From positions 62,001 to 126,000 of the forward strand of contig NZ_JOFL01000001.1 of assembly GCF_000719265.1 (NCBI RefSeq): a DNA stretch of 64,000 nucleotides. The letters run 5' to 3'. Positions within the stretch are counted from its first letter, which is position 1. The number at the start of each line of letters is the position of its first letter. The notes beneath the pieces were generated by a model. That model was given only the letters and a program-made list of their open reading frames with translations, made no database searches and was not told where the DNA came from. Shown one piece after another: positions 1 through 8,749 of this stretch. This DNA is from Streptomyces roseoverticillatus. GTDB lineage: Bacteria; Actinomycetota; Actinomycetes; Streptomycetales; Streptomycetaceae. The position numbers and the translations under genes were made by a program.

Positions 1-625
1 TGAAGACCGGCATGCGGAACATCGTCAGGCCCGGCGCACGCAGGCAGACGATGGTGGCGATGAAGTTCACCGACCCCAGGACCGTGCTGAGGCCCGCCAC
101 GACCAGGCCCATCGCCCACAGGTCGCCGCCCGCGCCGGGCGAGTAGACGGCGCTGTTGAGCGGGGCGTAGGCGAACCAGCCGAAGGGCGCGGCACCGCCG
201 GGCACGACGAAACCGGAGACGACGATCAGCCCGCCGAGGAGGAACAGCCAGTACGTCATGGCGTTCAGCCGCGGGAACGCCACGTCCGGGGAGCCGATCT
301 GCAGGGGCATCACGGCGTTGGCGAATCCGGCGAACATGGGCGTCGCGAACAACAGCATCATGACGGTGCCGTGCATGGTGACCAGCTGGTTGTACTGGGC
401 GGTGCTGACGAGTTGCAGCCCCGGCCGGGCCAGTTCCGCCCGCATGACCATCGCCATGAGCCCCGCGAGGAGGAAGAAGCAGAAGGCGGTCACCAGATAC
501 ATGTTCCCGATCACCTTGTGATCGGTGGTGGTGAGGTACGTCAGCATCCTGCCGCCCAGCCGGCCCGGAGGGCCGTCGGCGGTCTCCGTCGCCCCGTCGG
601 TTCTCTCCTGCTCCAGCTGCGGCAT
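1..625 (-). CDS. ctaD: Cytochrome c oxidase subunit I (5' part; runs off the left edge)
   Basis: The minus-strand frame starts at an ATG at 625 and stays open to base 1, giving about 208 N-terminal residues. After a short Glu/Pro/Gly-rich leader come [17 protein letters not shown] and then [32 protein letters not shown]. These are the first transmembrane helices of haem-copper oxidase subunit I, including the conserved WNxxTxHG-like MHGTVM segment that carries a haem a ligand His. [16 protein letters not shown] and [16 protein letters not shown] follow, as in aa3-type enzymes. It is the catalytic membrane subunit of the terminal oxidase, reducing O2 and pumping protons. The C-terminal two thirds lies outside the window. 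Identification is secure; the start is the first ATG before the conserved region. Confidence 0.95.
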   Translation of the reverse strand, partial: MPQLEQERTDGATETADGPPGRLGGRMLTYLTTTDHKVIGNMYLVTAFCFFLLAGLMAMVMRAELARPGLQLVSTAQYNQLVTMHGTVMMLLFATPMFAGFANAVMPLQIGSPDVAFPRLNAMTYWLFLLGGLIVVSGFVVPGGAAPFGWFAYAPLNSAVYSPGAGGDLWAMGLVVAGLSTVLGSVNFIATIVCLRAPGLTMFRMPVF

Positions 626-785
626 CGCCCCTCCGTGGGCCCGTGCCCGTTGCGGCGGGCGCCTCGTGTGTAGCCGGGTGCGCCGGAGCGCAAACCACGA
701 CTGGGCCATTCGGACGGGCGGCCGGAAGCACACCGGTCATGACCGGCCCGGATGCGGGCAGACGAAGGAAAAGGAGGTGAACCTC

Positions 786-941
786 ATGGTTCCACTGCTG
801 ATCGTCCTGCTCCTCGCGCTGCTCCTCTTCGGCGCCGGCTTCGCACTCAAGATCCTCTGGTGGGTCGCGATCGTCGTGCTGGTCCTCTGGCTCCTCGGCT
901 TCCTCGTCCGTTCCGGCGGGGGCCGCTGGTACCGCTGGTAG
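786..941 (+). CDS. 51-aa hydrophobic membrane peptide
   Basis: The ATG at 786 follows an almost perfect Shine-Dalgarno, AAGGAGGTGA at 771-780, with 5 nt spacing. The product is nearly all Leu/Val/Ile/Ala/Trp. Two short hydrophobic stretches (about residues 2-18 and 20-37) form either one long or two short membrane helices, followed by a basic tail ending RGGGRWYRW. Streptomyces genomes commonly carry a peptide of this composition annotated only as hydrophobic protein. The strong SD suggests high expression. It stands alone, divergent from ctaD and upstream of the glutamine-synthetase-like gene. Function is unknown. Confidence 0.8.
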   Translation: MVPLLIVLLLALLLFGAGFALKILWWVAIVVLVLWLLGFLVRSGGGRWYRW

Positions 942-1077
942 CAGCCGGGCCCGGCTTCGGCTCCGAGGCCGACGGCCTGATCGGGCCAGGGGTACGGCGT
1001 TTCGTCACCGGGCGCGCCCTCGTGCGGTGTAATGGCCCACAAGAGTGGCGAGACACCGGCACCCCTCAGGAGCGAGC

Positions 1078-2478
1078 GTGGACACACCACCGCACGAAGC
1101 CGCGGCCTCGGCCGCACGTCAGGAAGCGGCGCGGCTGACGGCCAAGGACATCCACGGCATCGCCCTGACCTGGGTCGACAACGCGGGCATCACCCGCATG
1201 AAGGCCGTCCCGACCGCCCGGCTCGCCCACGCGGCACAGTGGGGCGTGGGCATGTCGCCCGTCTTCGACGTGTACCTCAGCGACGACTCCGCCGTCACCA
1301 GCCGCCACATCGGCGGCCCCGACGGGGACCTGCGCCTCTTCCCCGACCTCGACCGCCTCACCGTCCTCGCCGCTCAGCCGGGCTGGGCCTGGGCCCCGGC
1401 CGACCGCCACGAACAGGACGGCACCCCGTACGCGGCCTGCCAGCGCCTGTTCGCGCGGCGCATGACCGACCGGGCCGCGCAGGCCGGCCTCGAACTGCGC
1501 ATGGGGTACGAGACCGAGTGGGTCGTCACCCACGCCGCGGGACGGGCCGGCGAGCAGGCCGCCGGGAACGGCTCCCGCACGGAGGAGGGTGCGCCGCGCT
1601 ACGCCGGCCCCGGCCCCGCCTACGGCATGACGCGCGTCGTCGCCCTCTCCGACTACGTGCGCGACGTCCTGCAGGCCCTGGCCGCCCAGGGCATCGACGT
1701 GCTGCAGATCCACCCGGAGTACTCCCCCGGCCAGTTCGAGGTCTCCACCGCCGCCGCCGGCCCCGTCACCGCCGCCGACCACACCGTGCTCGTCCGCGAG
1801 ACCATCCGCGCCGTGTCCGCGCACCACGGCCTGCACGCCACGTTCGCGCCCCTCGTCGAGCCCGGGACCGTGGGCAACGGCGCGCACCTCCACCTCAGCC
1901 TCTGGCGGGACGGCGCCAACCTGTTCCGCGGCGGCGACGGGCCGTTCGGCATGACCGGGCCCGGCGAGGCGTTCCTCGCCGGCATCCTCCACGAGCTCCC
2001 CGCCCTGCTGGCGATCACCGCCCCGCACCCCGCGGGCTACCTCCGGCTCACCCCCTCCCGGTGGGCCGGCGCCTTCCAGTGCTGGGGCCCCGAGAACCGG
2101 GAGGCGGCGCTGCGCTTCATCCCCGGCCCGGCCCGGGACGCGGGCAGCGCCAACGCCGAGATCAAGTGCGTCGACGCGACGGCCAACCCGTATCTGACCG
2201 CAGGCGCGGTCATCGCCGCGGGCCTCAACGGCATCGAGCGGAAGCACACCCTGCCCGACCCCGTCAGCGGCGACCCGGCGGTCACCGGCGCCGACGTGCC
2301 CCGCCTGCCCACGAGCCTGCCGGAGGCCCTCGACCGCCTCCGCGGCTCGGAACTGCTGCGGGACGCCCTCGGGGAGCCGCTCTACGAGGCGTTCCTGGCC
2401 GTCCGCGAAGGTGAGCACGCGCGCACGCAGCACGACTCCCCGGAGGCCGTCGTCTCGGGCCTCCGGCACCGGTACTGA
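1078..2478 (+). CDS. Glutamine synthetase family gamma-glutamyl ligase (non-housekeeping GlnA paralogue)
   Basis: Family enzymes use ATP to join the gamma-carboxylate of glutamate to ammonia or, in paralogues, to amines such as polyamines or ethanolamine. The GTG at 1078 has AGGAG at 1068-1072; an in-frame ATG at 1045 lacks a site. The 466-aa protein has the N-terminal beta-grasp part (about 20-115) and a catalytic part. Visible are MGYETEWV (Glu ligands), QIHPEYSPGQFEVS, VGNGAHLHLSLW with the His of the glutamate site, SRWAGAFQCWGPENREAALRF with the ATP/phosphate Arg, and AEIKCVDATANPYL. The tyrosine adenylylation loop of GlnA I is not evident, so this is a specialised ligase. The amidohydrolase gene follows after 32 nt, so the two are probably co-transcribed. 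The substrate cannot be read from the sequence. Confidence 0.88.
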   Translation: MDTPPHEAAASAARQEAARLTAKDIHGIALTWVDNAGITRMKAVPTARLAHAAQWGVGMSPVFDVYLSDDSAVTSRHIGGPDGDLRLFPDLDRLTVLAAQPGWAWAPADRHEQDGTPYAACQRLFARRMTDRAAQAGLELRMGYETEWVVTHAAGRAGEQAAGNGSRTEEGAPRYAGPGPAYGMTRVVALSDYVRDVLQALAAQGIDVLQIHPEYSPGQFEVSTAAAGPVTAADHTVLVRETIRAVSAHHGLHATFAPLVEPGTVGNGAHLHLSLWRDGANLFRGGDGPFGMTGPGEAFLAGILHELPALLAITAPHPAGYLRLTPSRWAGAFQCWGPENREAALRFIPGPARDAGSANAEIKCVDATANPYLTAGAVIAAGLNGIERKHTLPDPVSGDPAVTGADVPRLPTSLPEALDRLRGSELLRDALGEPLYEAFLAVREGEHARTQHDSPEAVVSGLRHRY

Positions 2479-2510
2479 CGACGACCCGACTCCAGGGAGG
2501 GACTGCGCCC

Positions 2511-3668
2511 ATGGTGAACCCGGCGGGAACGGGGCCGTACGACGACGGGCCGGCGGACTTGGTGGACTCGATGGACCTGGTGGACCACCACTGCCACGGC
2601 GTGGCGCGCGGCCCCCTCGACGAGACCCGGTTCCTGTCCTACCTGACCGAGTCCGACGCGCCGGCCGCCGGCGGCACCACGTTCTTCGACAGCCAGCTGG
2701 GCTTCGCGGTGCGCCGCTGGTGCCCGCCGCTGCTCGGGCTCCCCGCCCACTGCCCGCCCGCCGACTACCTCGCCCGCCGCGCCTCACTGGGAGAAGAGGA
2801 AACCGGCCGGCGGCTGCTGCGCGCCACCGGCATCAGCGACTACCTCGTCGACACCGGCCTCGCCGACGGCCTCACCACCCCCGAGGAGCTCGCCGCGGCG
2901 GGCGGCGGGCGCGCCCACGAGATCGTCCGGCTGGAAACCGTCGCCGAGCACACGGCACAGAAGGCCGGCACCGGCCGGGAGTTCCTCGGCGGCCTGGAGG
3001 AGGCCGTGCACGAAGCGGCCCGTACGGCCGTGGGCTTCAAGTCGGTGGCCGCCTACCGCCACGGCCTCGACTTCGACCCCGCGCCACCGGGCCCCGGAGA
3101 GCTCGGCGCCGCCGTGGACCGGCTGCTGGCCGCGCGGGACGCAGGCCGGCGCCTCCACGACCCCGTCCTCCTCCGGCACCTGCTGTGGACGGCCGCCGGT
3201 ACGGCGCTGCCGCTGCAGATCCACACCGGGTTCGGCGACCCCGACCTGCGCCTGCACCGCAGCGACCCGGCCCTGCTCACCGACTTCATCAAGGCCGTAC
3301 GGCCCACGGGCTGCCCGCTGGTCCTCCTGCACGCCTACCCGTACCACCGCAACGCGGCCTACCTCGCCCACGTCTTCCCGCACGTCTACGCCGACGTCGG
3401 GCTGACGCTCTCGTACACCGGGGCGCGCGCCGCGGCCGTCCTCGCCGAGGTGCTGGAGCTGGCCCCGTTCGGGAAGGTCATGTTCTCCACCGACGCCTAC
3501 GGGCTGCCCGAGCTGTACGTGGCCGGCAGCCGCCTGTTCACGCAGGCGCTCCGGCAGTTGACGCGTGCGTGGGTGGGCGAGGGCGCGTGGCCCGCCGCCG
3601 ACGCGCCCCGGATCGCCGCACTGATCGGCTCCGGGAACGCGCGGCGGCTGTACGGGCTGGCGCCCTGA
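2511..3668 (+). CDS. Amidohydrolase family protein (FluG N-domain-like TIM-barrel hydrolase)
   Basis: This is a 385-aa metal-dependent hydrolase of the amidohydrolase superfamily. The HxH metal motif is in LVDHHCHG (about 27-31). A later His is in LQIHTGFGDPDLRLH, then VLLHAYPYHRNAAYLAHVFPHVYADVG and the catalytic-type Asp in VMFSTDAYGLPELY. This order matches the amidohydrolase-2 half of fungal FluG and of isopropylmalate-hydrolase-like proteins. GGGAGG at 2497-2502 precedes the ATG at 2511. It is the second gene of a pair with the GS-like ligase. In fungi the same two activities are fused, so the hydrolase may act on the gamma-glutamyl amide made by the ligase or supply its amine. That pairing is inference. 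Confidence 0.85.
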   Translation: MVNPAGTGPYDDGPADLVDSMDLVDHHCHGVARGPLDETRFLSYLTESDAPAAGGTTFFDSQLGFAVRRWCPPLLGLPAHCPPADYLARRASLGEEETGRRLLRATGISDYLVDTGLADGLTTPEELAAAGGGRAHEIVRLETVAEHTAQKAGTGREFLGGLEEAVHEAARTAVGFKSVAAYRHGLDFDPAPPGPGELGAAVDRLLAARDAGRRLHDPVLLRHLLWTAAGTALPLQIHTGFGDPDLRLHRSDPALLTDFIKAVRPTGCPLVLLHAYPYHRNAAYLAHVFPHVYADVGLTLSYTGARAAAVLAEVLELAPFGKVMFSTDAYGLPELYVAGSRLFTQALRQLTRAWVGEGAWPAADAPRIAALIGSGNARRLYGLAP

Positions 3669-3672
3669 GCCG

Positions 3673-3882
3673 TCAGACGATGCCTTCGAGCGGGTTCTGA
3701 ACGCTCACGACGGTGCCACCGAATAGGCCCGCCTCGATCACTCCGTCCAGCCCTACCGCGACAGCGTCGCCCAGGATGCTGACGCTGCCCTCGGCATGGG
3801 CCGGGGACGCCGGCACCACCCCGCACACGCTCAGCAGGACGGTGGCGGCGGCCGTCGTCAGGGCGGAGCGCAGACGCTTCAT
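3673..3882 (-). CDS. Small secreted peptide (69 aa)
   Basis: The ATG at 3882 has a GAGGAG Shine-Dalgarno directly upstream. Residues 1-30 form a classical signal peptide: basic MKRLR, a hydrophobic Ala/Leu/Val core, and a PAHA cleavage site. The predicted mature part is only about 39 residues, rich in Gly, Val and Ala, without Cys except one inside the signal region, and ends in NPLEGIV. It converges tail-to-tail with the amidohydrolase gene with 4 nt between stops. It is too short and lacks the conserved Cys pair expected of a chaplin, so no family is assigned. Confidence 0.65.
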   Translation of the reverse strand: MKRLRSALTTAAATVLLSVCGVVPASPAHAEGSVSILGDAVAVGLDGVIEAGLFGGTVVSVQNPLEGIV

Positions 3883-4020
3883 CGCGAACTCCTCGCTACG
3901 TGGGGAACTGTCACCCGACTGCTACCGTCCGGGCACGCCCGTCACCCCCGTTCTGCCCGCACGCGCCGAAGCGCACCACCGCGCGCCCCGGTGGTGAGCC
4001 GGGGCCGGCCTGGCGGGGCG

Positions 4021-5301
4021 TCAGCGGGCTACCGTGGGCGGGACGTTCTCCTCCGCTCCCTGCAGGTGCGCCCGAATGTGACCGGCCGCGCCCTCGCCGC
4101 CGGGGACCCGCTCCCACAGGGCGAGCAGGTCGGGGGCGAGACGGTGTGCCTGGTCGCCGCTGTGCTGCCAGCAGTAGTGCGCGCGTTTCAGCGCCGCCAG
4201 GGCTTCTCCGTCGGCGGGTCCGCTGCGGCCGAAGCGTGCGGCGGCGGCCGTCATCCACAGTTCGGCGGCCCGGGAGTGGTCGCCGGCCATGCGGGCGAGG
4301 TCCGCGCGGACTTCGACCCACAGCCCCGCCTCGGGGCTGTCCGGCCCGTAGTGGCGCAGGGCTTGCTGCTCGCCCGCGGCGGCCATGGCTGCGGCCTCGT
4401 TGTGCCGGCCGGCGTGAGCGGCGGCCAGGATGCCGGGCAGGAGGTCGTCCTGCGCGGGGACGGGAGCGGCGGCAGGTGCGGGACCGGGGTCCGGGGGCCG
4501 GACCGGGGCGGGCTCCGGCTGCCGCAAGGAAGCCGGTGGCTGCAAGGAAGCCGGTGGCTGTAAAGGGGCCGGTCCGCCGGCCGGCCGGGGCTCCGGCTGC
4601 GGGTGCGGGCGGGCCGCGGCGGCGACGTTGGCCAGGACCGGGCCGGGCGCTCCCCACTGCAGGGGCACGGTGTCGGGGCCCGGGCCCGCTGCGAGCAGGG
4701 CGCGCCGGTGGACCGTGGGCACGTCGAGCACGGGGCCCGCGTGGGGGTCGCCGGTCTGCAGGGCTTCGATGAGGGCCCGCGTGTACGGGCCGGCTTCGCG
4801 CGCGGGCACCGGCGGGACGGGGTTGACGACGCCGAACAGGGGCACTCCCCCGGCGAGTTCGCCGGAGCCCGCCCCGTTCACGACGTGGGGCCGGGCGGCC
4901 GCGTCGGCCTCCAGGTCCGCCATCAGCAGCACCGGCCCCGCGTGGGCCTGCAGGGTGCGCAGCAGCCACGCCCAGGGCAGCCCGGTATAGCGGACGGTGG
5001 CCGGAGTGCTGCCGGACAGGGCCAGGTGCAGTTCGCCGCCGCGGCGGGCGGGGACCATCAGCCGTCCCGTCACCCAGACCAGGAGCGGCCCGGGCACCGC
5101 CGCGGCGTGCTGCAGATAGGCGAGGGCGCTCTGCGGGCCCTCCACCGCGGGCAGTTGGACCACGTCCACGGCATCCGCGGCGAGGAAGCGGCGGGGGTGG
5201 GCGCCCGCGACGGCGTGCGCGGTCGGATTCGGCAGGACACCTCGTCGCCGGTCAGGCGTACCGTCCAGTAACAGCACGCAACCCCGGACCGTGTCGACCA
5301 C
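4021..5301 (-). CDS. Degenerate caspase-like domain plus TPR-like repeat protein
   Basis: The 426-aa protein is read from a GTG at 5301 with GGGAGGAA upstream; longer starts lack a site. Residues 1 to about 215 follow the layout of a caspase/CHAT-type domain. A strand LLVWVTGRLM stands where the catalytic SGHG segment is expected, and LLMADLEADAAA where the LDxCxSG segment is expected. GPYTRALIEALQTGD resembles the GxFTxALLxALxxG C-terminal helix. Neither catalytic His nor Cys is present, so it would be a pseudo-protease. A Pro-rich linker (about 255-310) contains a tandem LQPPAS repeat. The C-terminal 115 residues are Ala-rich helical pairs resembling TPRs. The fold assignment is my inference. 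The P450 gene lies 143 nt upstream on the same strand. Confidence 0.7.
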   Translation of the reverse strand: MVDTVRGCVLLLDGTPDRRRGVLPNPTAHAVAGAHPRRFLAADAVDVVQLPAVEGPQSALAYLQHAAAVPGPLLVWVTGRLMVPARRGGELHLALSGSTPATVRYTGLPWAWLLRTLQAHAGPVLLMADLEADAAARPHVVNGAGSGELAGGVPLFGVVNPVPPVPAREAGPYTRALIEALQTGDPHAGPVLDVPTVHRRALLAAGPGPDTVPLQWGAPGPVLANVAAAARPHPQPEPRPAGGPAPLQPPASLQPPASLRQPEPAPVRPPDPGPAPAAAPVPAQDDLLPGILAAAHAGRHNEAAAMAAAGEQQALRHYGPDSPEAGLWVEVRADLARMAGDHSRAAELWMTAAAARFGRSGPADGEALAALKRAHYCWQHSGDQAHRLAPDLLALWERVPGGEGAAGHIRAHLQGAEENVPPTVAR

Positions 5302-5444
5302 TACGCACTTCCTCCCTGGCAGCACACAAAGGCACAGGCCACTGTAGAGCCCATGCGTGCGACCGGGGGAGGAAGTCCCTCCGACCACCCGGCCGACAGG
5401 TCTGCGGAGGTCGTGGCCTCAGCACCCGGGCGGATCCGGACGGG

Positions 5445-6725
5445 TCAGCCGGAGGACCCGGCGCTGACCACCGGGAGGTGCCGCGGGCCGCGGACGAGGA
5501 GACCAGGGCGGTAGGGAAGCGTGGCGGGGTCGGCGGCGAGGGTGAAGGCCGGCATCCGGCCGCCCTCGCCGAAGAGCATCGGAAGAGCCACCTCCGCTTC
5601 AAGCCGGGCGAGCCGGGAGCCGAGGCAGAAGTGCGGGCCGTGCCCGAAGGCCGCGTGGGGCGCCGCCCGTTCAGCAGCCCGTTCAGTCGCCCGTTCGCCG
5701 GAGGAGGCGTAGCGGCCGGGCCGGAACGCGTCCGGCTCCGGGAAGACGCCGGGGTCGCGGTTGGCCGCGGCGAGGACCACGAGGACCGAGGCGTCGGCGG
5801 GCAGCACCACCCCGTCGCCCAGGTCGACCTCCTCGGTCGTGCGCCGCCACGTCGTCCCCTCCAGCGGGCTGGCGTGGCGCAGGGCCTCCTCGGCCACGGC
5901 GGCCCAGCGCGCGGGCCCGCCCTGCCGGGCCGCGGCCAGTTCCGCGGGGTGGGTGAGCAGGAGGAGCGAGGCGGAGGCGAGCAGGTTCATGGTCGTCTCG
6001 TAGCCGGCGAAGAGCAGCAGGAACGCCATCGCGAGCAGTTCGCCGTCGTCCAGCCCGCCCTCGGCCTCGTCGTGGACGAGGGCGCTGAAGAGGTCGTCCC
6101 CTGGGGCCCGCCGCTTCCGGGCGATGAGCGCGGTGAAGTAGCCGTGGAGGCTGGTCCACGCCCGGTCGACGGCGCCGGCGGGGAGGGCGTCCGCGGGCGA
6201 GCCGACCTGGTAGGTCCAGGTGCGCAGGTCGGCCCGGTCGGCGGTGGGCACGCCGAGCACCTCGCCGATGACGAGGACGGGCAGCGGGAAGGCGAAGGCG
6301 TCGACGAGGTCGGCCGTGCCTTCGCGGGCCAGCCGGGCCGCCACGTCCGTCACCAGTTCCGCCGTGAGCTGCTCGATGCGGGGGCGGAGGGCGTCGACCC
6401 GGCGCGGGGTGAAGGCGGCGGTGGTCAGCCGGCGCAGCCGGGTGTGGTCGGGTGCGTCGGTGTTGAGCATGTGGCGGGCGAGGCAGCCGCGGGCGCGCTG
6501 GGCCGGCGAGTCCGGCTTGGGGCGGCCCGCGGCGCGCGGGGGCACGTTGGAGAAGCGCGGGTCGGCCAGGACCTCGCGGGCCTGCCGGTAGCCGGTGACC
6601 AGCCAGGCGTCCGTGCCGTTGGCCAACGCCACGCGTGCCGCGGGGCCCGTGGTGCGCAGGTGCGCGTAGTACGGGTACGGGTCGCGTGCGAAGGAGGGGT
6701 CCGCGGGGTCGAGGGTGTCGAGCAC
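5445..6725 (-). CDS. Cytochrome P450
   Basis: This is a 426-aa haem-thiolate monooxygenase with all P450 signatures: the I-helix oxygen-activation motif AGYETT (240-245), the K-helix ExxR (EALR, 280-283), and the haem loop FGHGPHFCLG (360-369) with the axial Cys at 367. Start choice: a GTG at 6725 with GAGGA 7 nt upstream gives a start beginning VLDTLDPADPSFARDPYPYY, which matches the typical P450 N-terminus. The open frame extending further upstream runs under the DUF4360 gene and is not credible. Soluble bacterial class I P450s need ferredoxin and reductase, and neither gene is nearby. The substrate is unknown. The neighbouring TPR/caspase-like gene is on the same strand and may be co-transcribed. 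Confidence 0.93.
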   Translation of the reverse strand: MLDTLDPADPSFARDPYPYYAHLRTTGPAARVALANGTDAWLVTGYRQAREVLADPRFSNVPPRAAGRPKPDSPAQRARGCLARHMLNTDAPDHTRLRRLTTAAFTPRRVDALRPRIEQLTAELVTDVAARLAREGTADLVDAFAFPLPVLVIGEVLGVPTADRADLRTWTYQVGSPADALPAGAVDRAWTSLHGYFTALIARKRRAPGDDLFSALVHDEAEGGLDDGELLAMAFLLLFAGYETTMNLLASASLLLLTHPAELAAARQGGPARWAAVAEEALRHASPLEGTTWRRTTEEVDLGDGVVLPADASVLVVLAAANRDPGVFPEPDAFRPGRYASSGERATERAAERAAPHAAFGHGPHFCLGSRLARLEAEVALPMLFGEGGRMPAFTLAADPATLPYRPGLLVRGPRHLPVVSAGSSG

Positions 6726-6823
6726 CTGTTCATCCTCGTCGGTCCCTGCCGCTTCGGGACAGCGGGGCCGATACCAGTGCCGGCGAGGGGTACCTTGTGC
6801 GGTTCCCACAACCCCGGGGGCGG

Positions 6824-7486
6824 CTACCGCTTGGGCGGGCACTCCTTCCAGGCCAGGCGGTAGACGGTGTTGATGGCGCCGTCCGTGGAGTCCATGGCCA
6901 TGAAGCTGGTGGTCTTCGCGGGGTCGGAGGTGCCCGCTCCGACGGTCAGCTCGGTGTTGACGTTGAAGTTGCGCTGCTCCCCGCAGGGCGCCCATACGTA
7001 CTGCGCGATCTCATTGGTGTCGGTCGACTGCCAGCTGTCGTCCAGCGCGCCCTTGAACTGGTGCGATTTGACGGCGGTCTGCGATTGTCCCTGGAAGTAG
7101 TACGAGGCCTTCTGCTCGCCGGTGGCGCCGGATTCGAGATGGGCGTATCCGCGGTAGTCGACGCTCGCAATCGCGTACGTGAATCCGTGCGGCACATGGA
7201 CGATCAGATTCAATTGGCAGTTCTTACGGAAGTCCGTCGGTTTCGTCCCCAGTCCCACCTGGGCGAGGTATTGGCTGTACGTGACGGTGAACGCGGTGTT
7301 GTCGAGGGAGACGGCTACTGCCGCGGTGCCCTGGGGGCAGCCGGAGCCATTCACGGTCGCGACCTCGATCACGATTTTGTCCGGCGGTACGGCGATCGCC
7401 GGGGCCGCCGCGTGCGCGGGCAGCACGGGACCGCACAGTGCGGCGATCGCCGCACTGCTGAGGACGAATACTCTGGGTCTGGACAT
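6824..7486 (-). CDS. Secreted DUF4360-type protein
   Basis: The 220-aa product starts at an ATG at 7486 with AAGGGAG upstream. Residues 1-27 form a signal peptide ending in PAHA. The mature part begins with strands around KIVIEVATVNGSGCPQGTAAV and SLDNTAFTVTYSQYLAQVG, followed by RKNCQLNLIVHVPHGFTYAIASVDYRGYA. That arrangement, with paired Cys residues and a beta-sandwich-like pattern, is typical of DUF4360 proteins secreted by Streptomyces and fungi, whose role is unknown. Later Cys residues in WAPCGEQRNFNVN and WKECPPKR could form further disulfides. It lies 98 nt upstream of the P450 start on the same strand. Confidence 0.85.
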   Translation of the reverse strand: MSRPRVFVLSSAAIAALCGPVLPAHAAAPAIAVPPDKIVIEVATVNGSGCPQGTAAVAVSLDNTAFTVTYSQYLAQVGLGTKPTDFRKNCQLNLIVHVPHGFTYAIASVDYRGYAHLESGATGEQKASYYFQGQSQTAVKSHQFKGALDDSWQSTDTNEIAQYVWAPCGEQRNFNVNTELTVGAGTSDPAKTTSFMAMDSTDGAINTVYRLAWKECPPKR

Positions 7487-7753
7487 GGCGCTCCCTTGGC
7501 TGGTTGTCGCTGTGCTCAGGGGGCATCTCTCCCGGAGGACCGGAATGGCGAAAGGCCGGATCCGGGTGAGGAATCCATTCCACAGGGCGGCGGAGAAGTC
7601 AACAGCGCAATATCTGGGAAATGAAGTTCCGGACGCGTGCACGTGCCGTTCTCCGCGCCTGCTCGCGGTGCCGGAATCCGGTGCCGCGATCCGGCGCGGG
7701 GCCCGTCGCCCCTGCGGGCCGCAGGCCGTCGCCCGCGGCGGTAGCGTGTCGCC

Positions 7754-8749
7754 ATGCCGAGCGATGCGATCGTCGTGGGAGCCGGGGTCATCGGGCTGAC
7801 CACCGCGGTGGTGCTGGCGGAGGCCGGGCGGCGGGTGGAGGTGTGGAGCCGGGAGCGGCCCGCGGAGACCACCTCCGCCGTGGCCGGCGGCCTCTGGTGG
7901 CCGTACCGGATCGAGCCCCGGGAGGCGGTCGCCGCCTGGGCCCTCGCGTCCTTCCGGCAGCTGTCCCTCCTCGCGGACCGGCCGGACGAGACGGGCGTCC
8001 GGCTCGTCGACGGGACGCACGCGAGCACGGGGCCGGAGGAGCGGGCCGGCTGGGCCGCGGGCGTGCCCGGGCTGCGGCCGGCCGGAGCCGGCGAACTGCC
8101 CGCGGGCTACGGCCACGGCCTCCGCGCCCGTACACCCCTGGTGGACATGCCGGTATATCTCGGATATCTGCAGCGGCGGTTCGCCGCGGCGGAAGGCATC
8201 GTCGTCCGCCGGGCCGTACCGCACCTGGCCGAGGCGGGCCGCGCCGCACCGGTCGTCGTCAACTGCACCGGGCTCGGCGCCCGCGACCTCGTCCCCGACC
8301 CGCGGGTGCACCCCGTGCAGGGGCAGGTCGTCGTCGTGGAGAACCCGGGGGTCACCGAGTGGCTCGTCGCCGAGGACAGCGCGACGGGAGAGTTCGTCCA
8401 CGTCTTCCCGCAGCCGTACGGCGTGGTCCTCGGCGGGATCGCGCGCGAGGACGTCTGGGACCGCACCCCCGCACCCGCCACGGCCCGGTCGATCATCGGC
8501 CGCTGCGCCCGCGTGGACCCCCGGCTGGCGGTGGCCCGGGTCCTGGCGCACCGGGCGGGCCTGCGCCCGGCCCGCTCCCCCGCGCGGCTGGAGGCCGGCC
8601 GGCTGCCGGGCGGCGCACGGCTGGTCCACAACTACGGCCACGGCGGGGCGGGGGTGACGGTGTCGTGGGGCTGCGCGCTCGCGGCGGCGGAGCTCGCGGA
8701 CGGGGACGGCGGCCGGGAGGGCCCGGTCAGTCCTGGGCGCGCTGGGTGA
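7754..8749 (+). CDS. D-amino-acid oxidase (FAD)
   Basis: This 331-aa flavoenzyme oxidatively deaminates D-amino acids to 2-oxo acids with H2O2. The N-terminal dinucleotide motif is VVGAGVIGL (8-16). ETTSAVAGGLWWPYR follows, as in eukaryotic-type DAAO. VVNCTGLGARDL (about 170) and HPVQGQVVVV are conserved. The C-terminal NYGHGGAGVTVSWG (about 295) is the DAAO signature carrying the FAD-contacting loop. It overlaps the convergent FMN-reductase gene by 23 nt at the 3' end. The gene is divergent from the DUF4360 gene with about 270 nt between them. No Shine-Dalgarno is obvious before the ATG. A C-terminal peroxisomal signal is of course absent. Confidence 0.92.
   Translation: MPSDAIVVGAGVIGLTTAVVLAEAGRRVEVWSRERPAETTSAVAGGLWWPYRIEPREAVAAWALASFRQLSLLADRPDETGVRLVDGTHASTGPEERAGWAAGVPGLRPAGAGELPAGYGHGLRARTPLVDMPVYLGYLQRRFAAAEGIVVRRAVPHLAEAGRAAPVVVNCTGLGARDLVPDPRVHPVQGQVVVVENPGVTEWLVAEDSATGEFVHVFPQPYGVVLGGIAREDVWDRTPAPATARSIIGRCARVDPRLAVARVLAHRAGLRPARSPARLEAGRLPGGARLVHNYGHGGAGVTVSWGCALAAAELADGDGGREGPVSPGRAG

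Noticed and set aside
1066..2787. A 573-codon minus-strand open frame opposite the glutamine-synthetase-like gene
   Set aside because: It is an antisense shadow caused by high GC content: no ribosome site, Arg/Gly/Ala-rich product without motifs, and it crosses the start of the amidohydrolase gene.
3673..3882. Chaplin or rodlin gene
   Set aside because: It has a signal peptide and a Gly/Val-rich mature part, but lacks the conserved Cys pair and length of chaplins and is far shorter than rodlins.
6726..6995. N-terminal extension of the P450 frame
   Set aside because: The extra 90 codons overlap the DUF4360 gene in another frame and have no P450 similarity; the GTG at 6725 with GAGGA is preferred.
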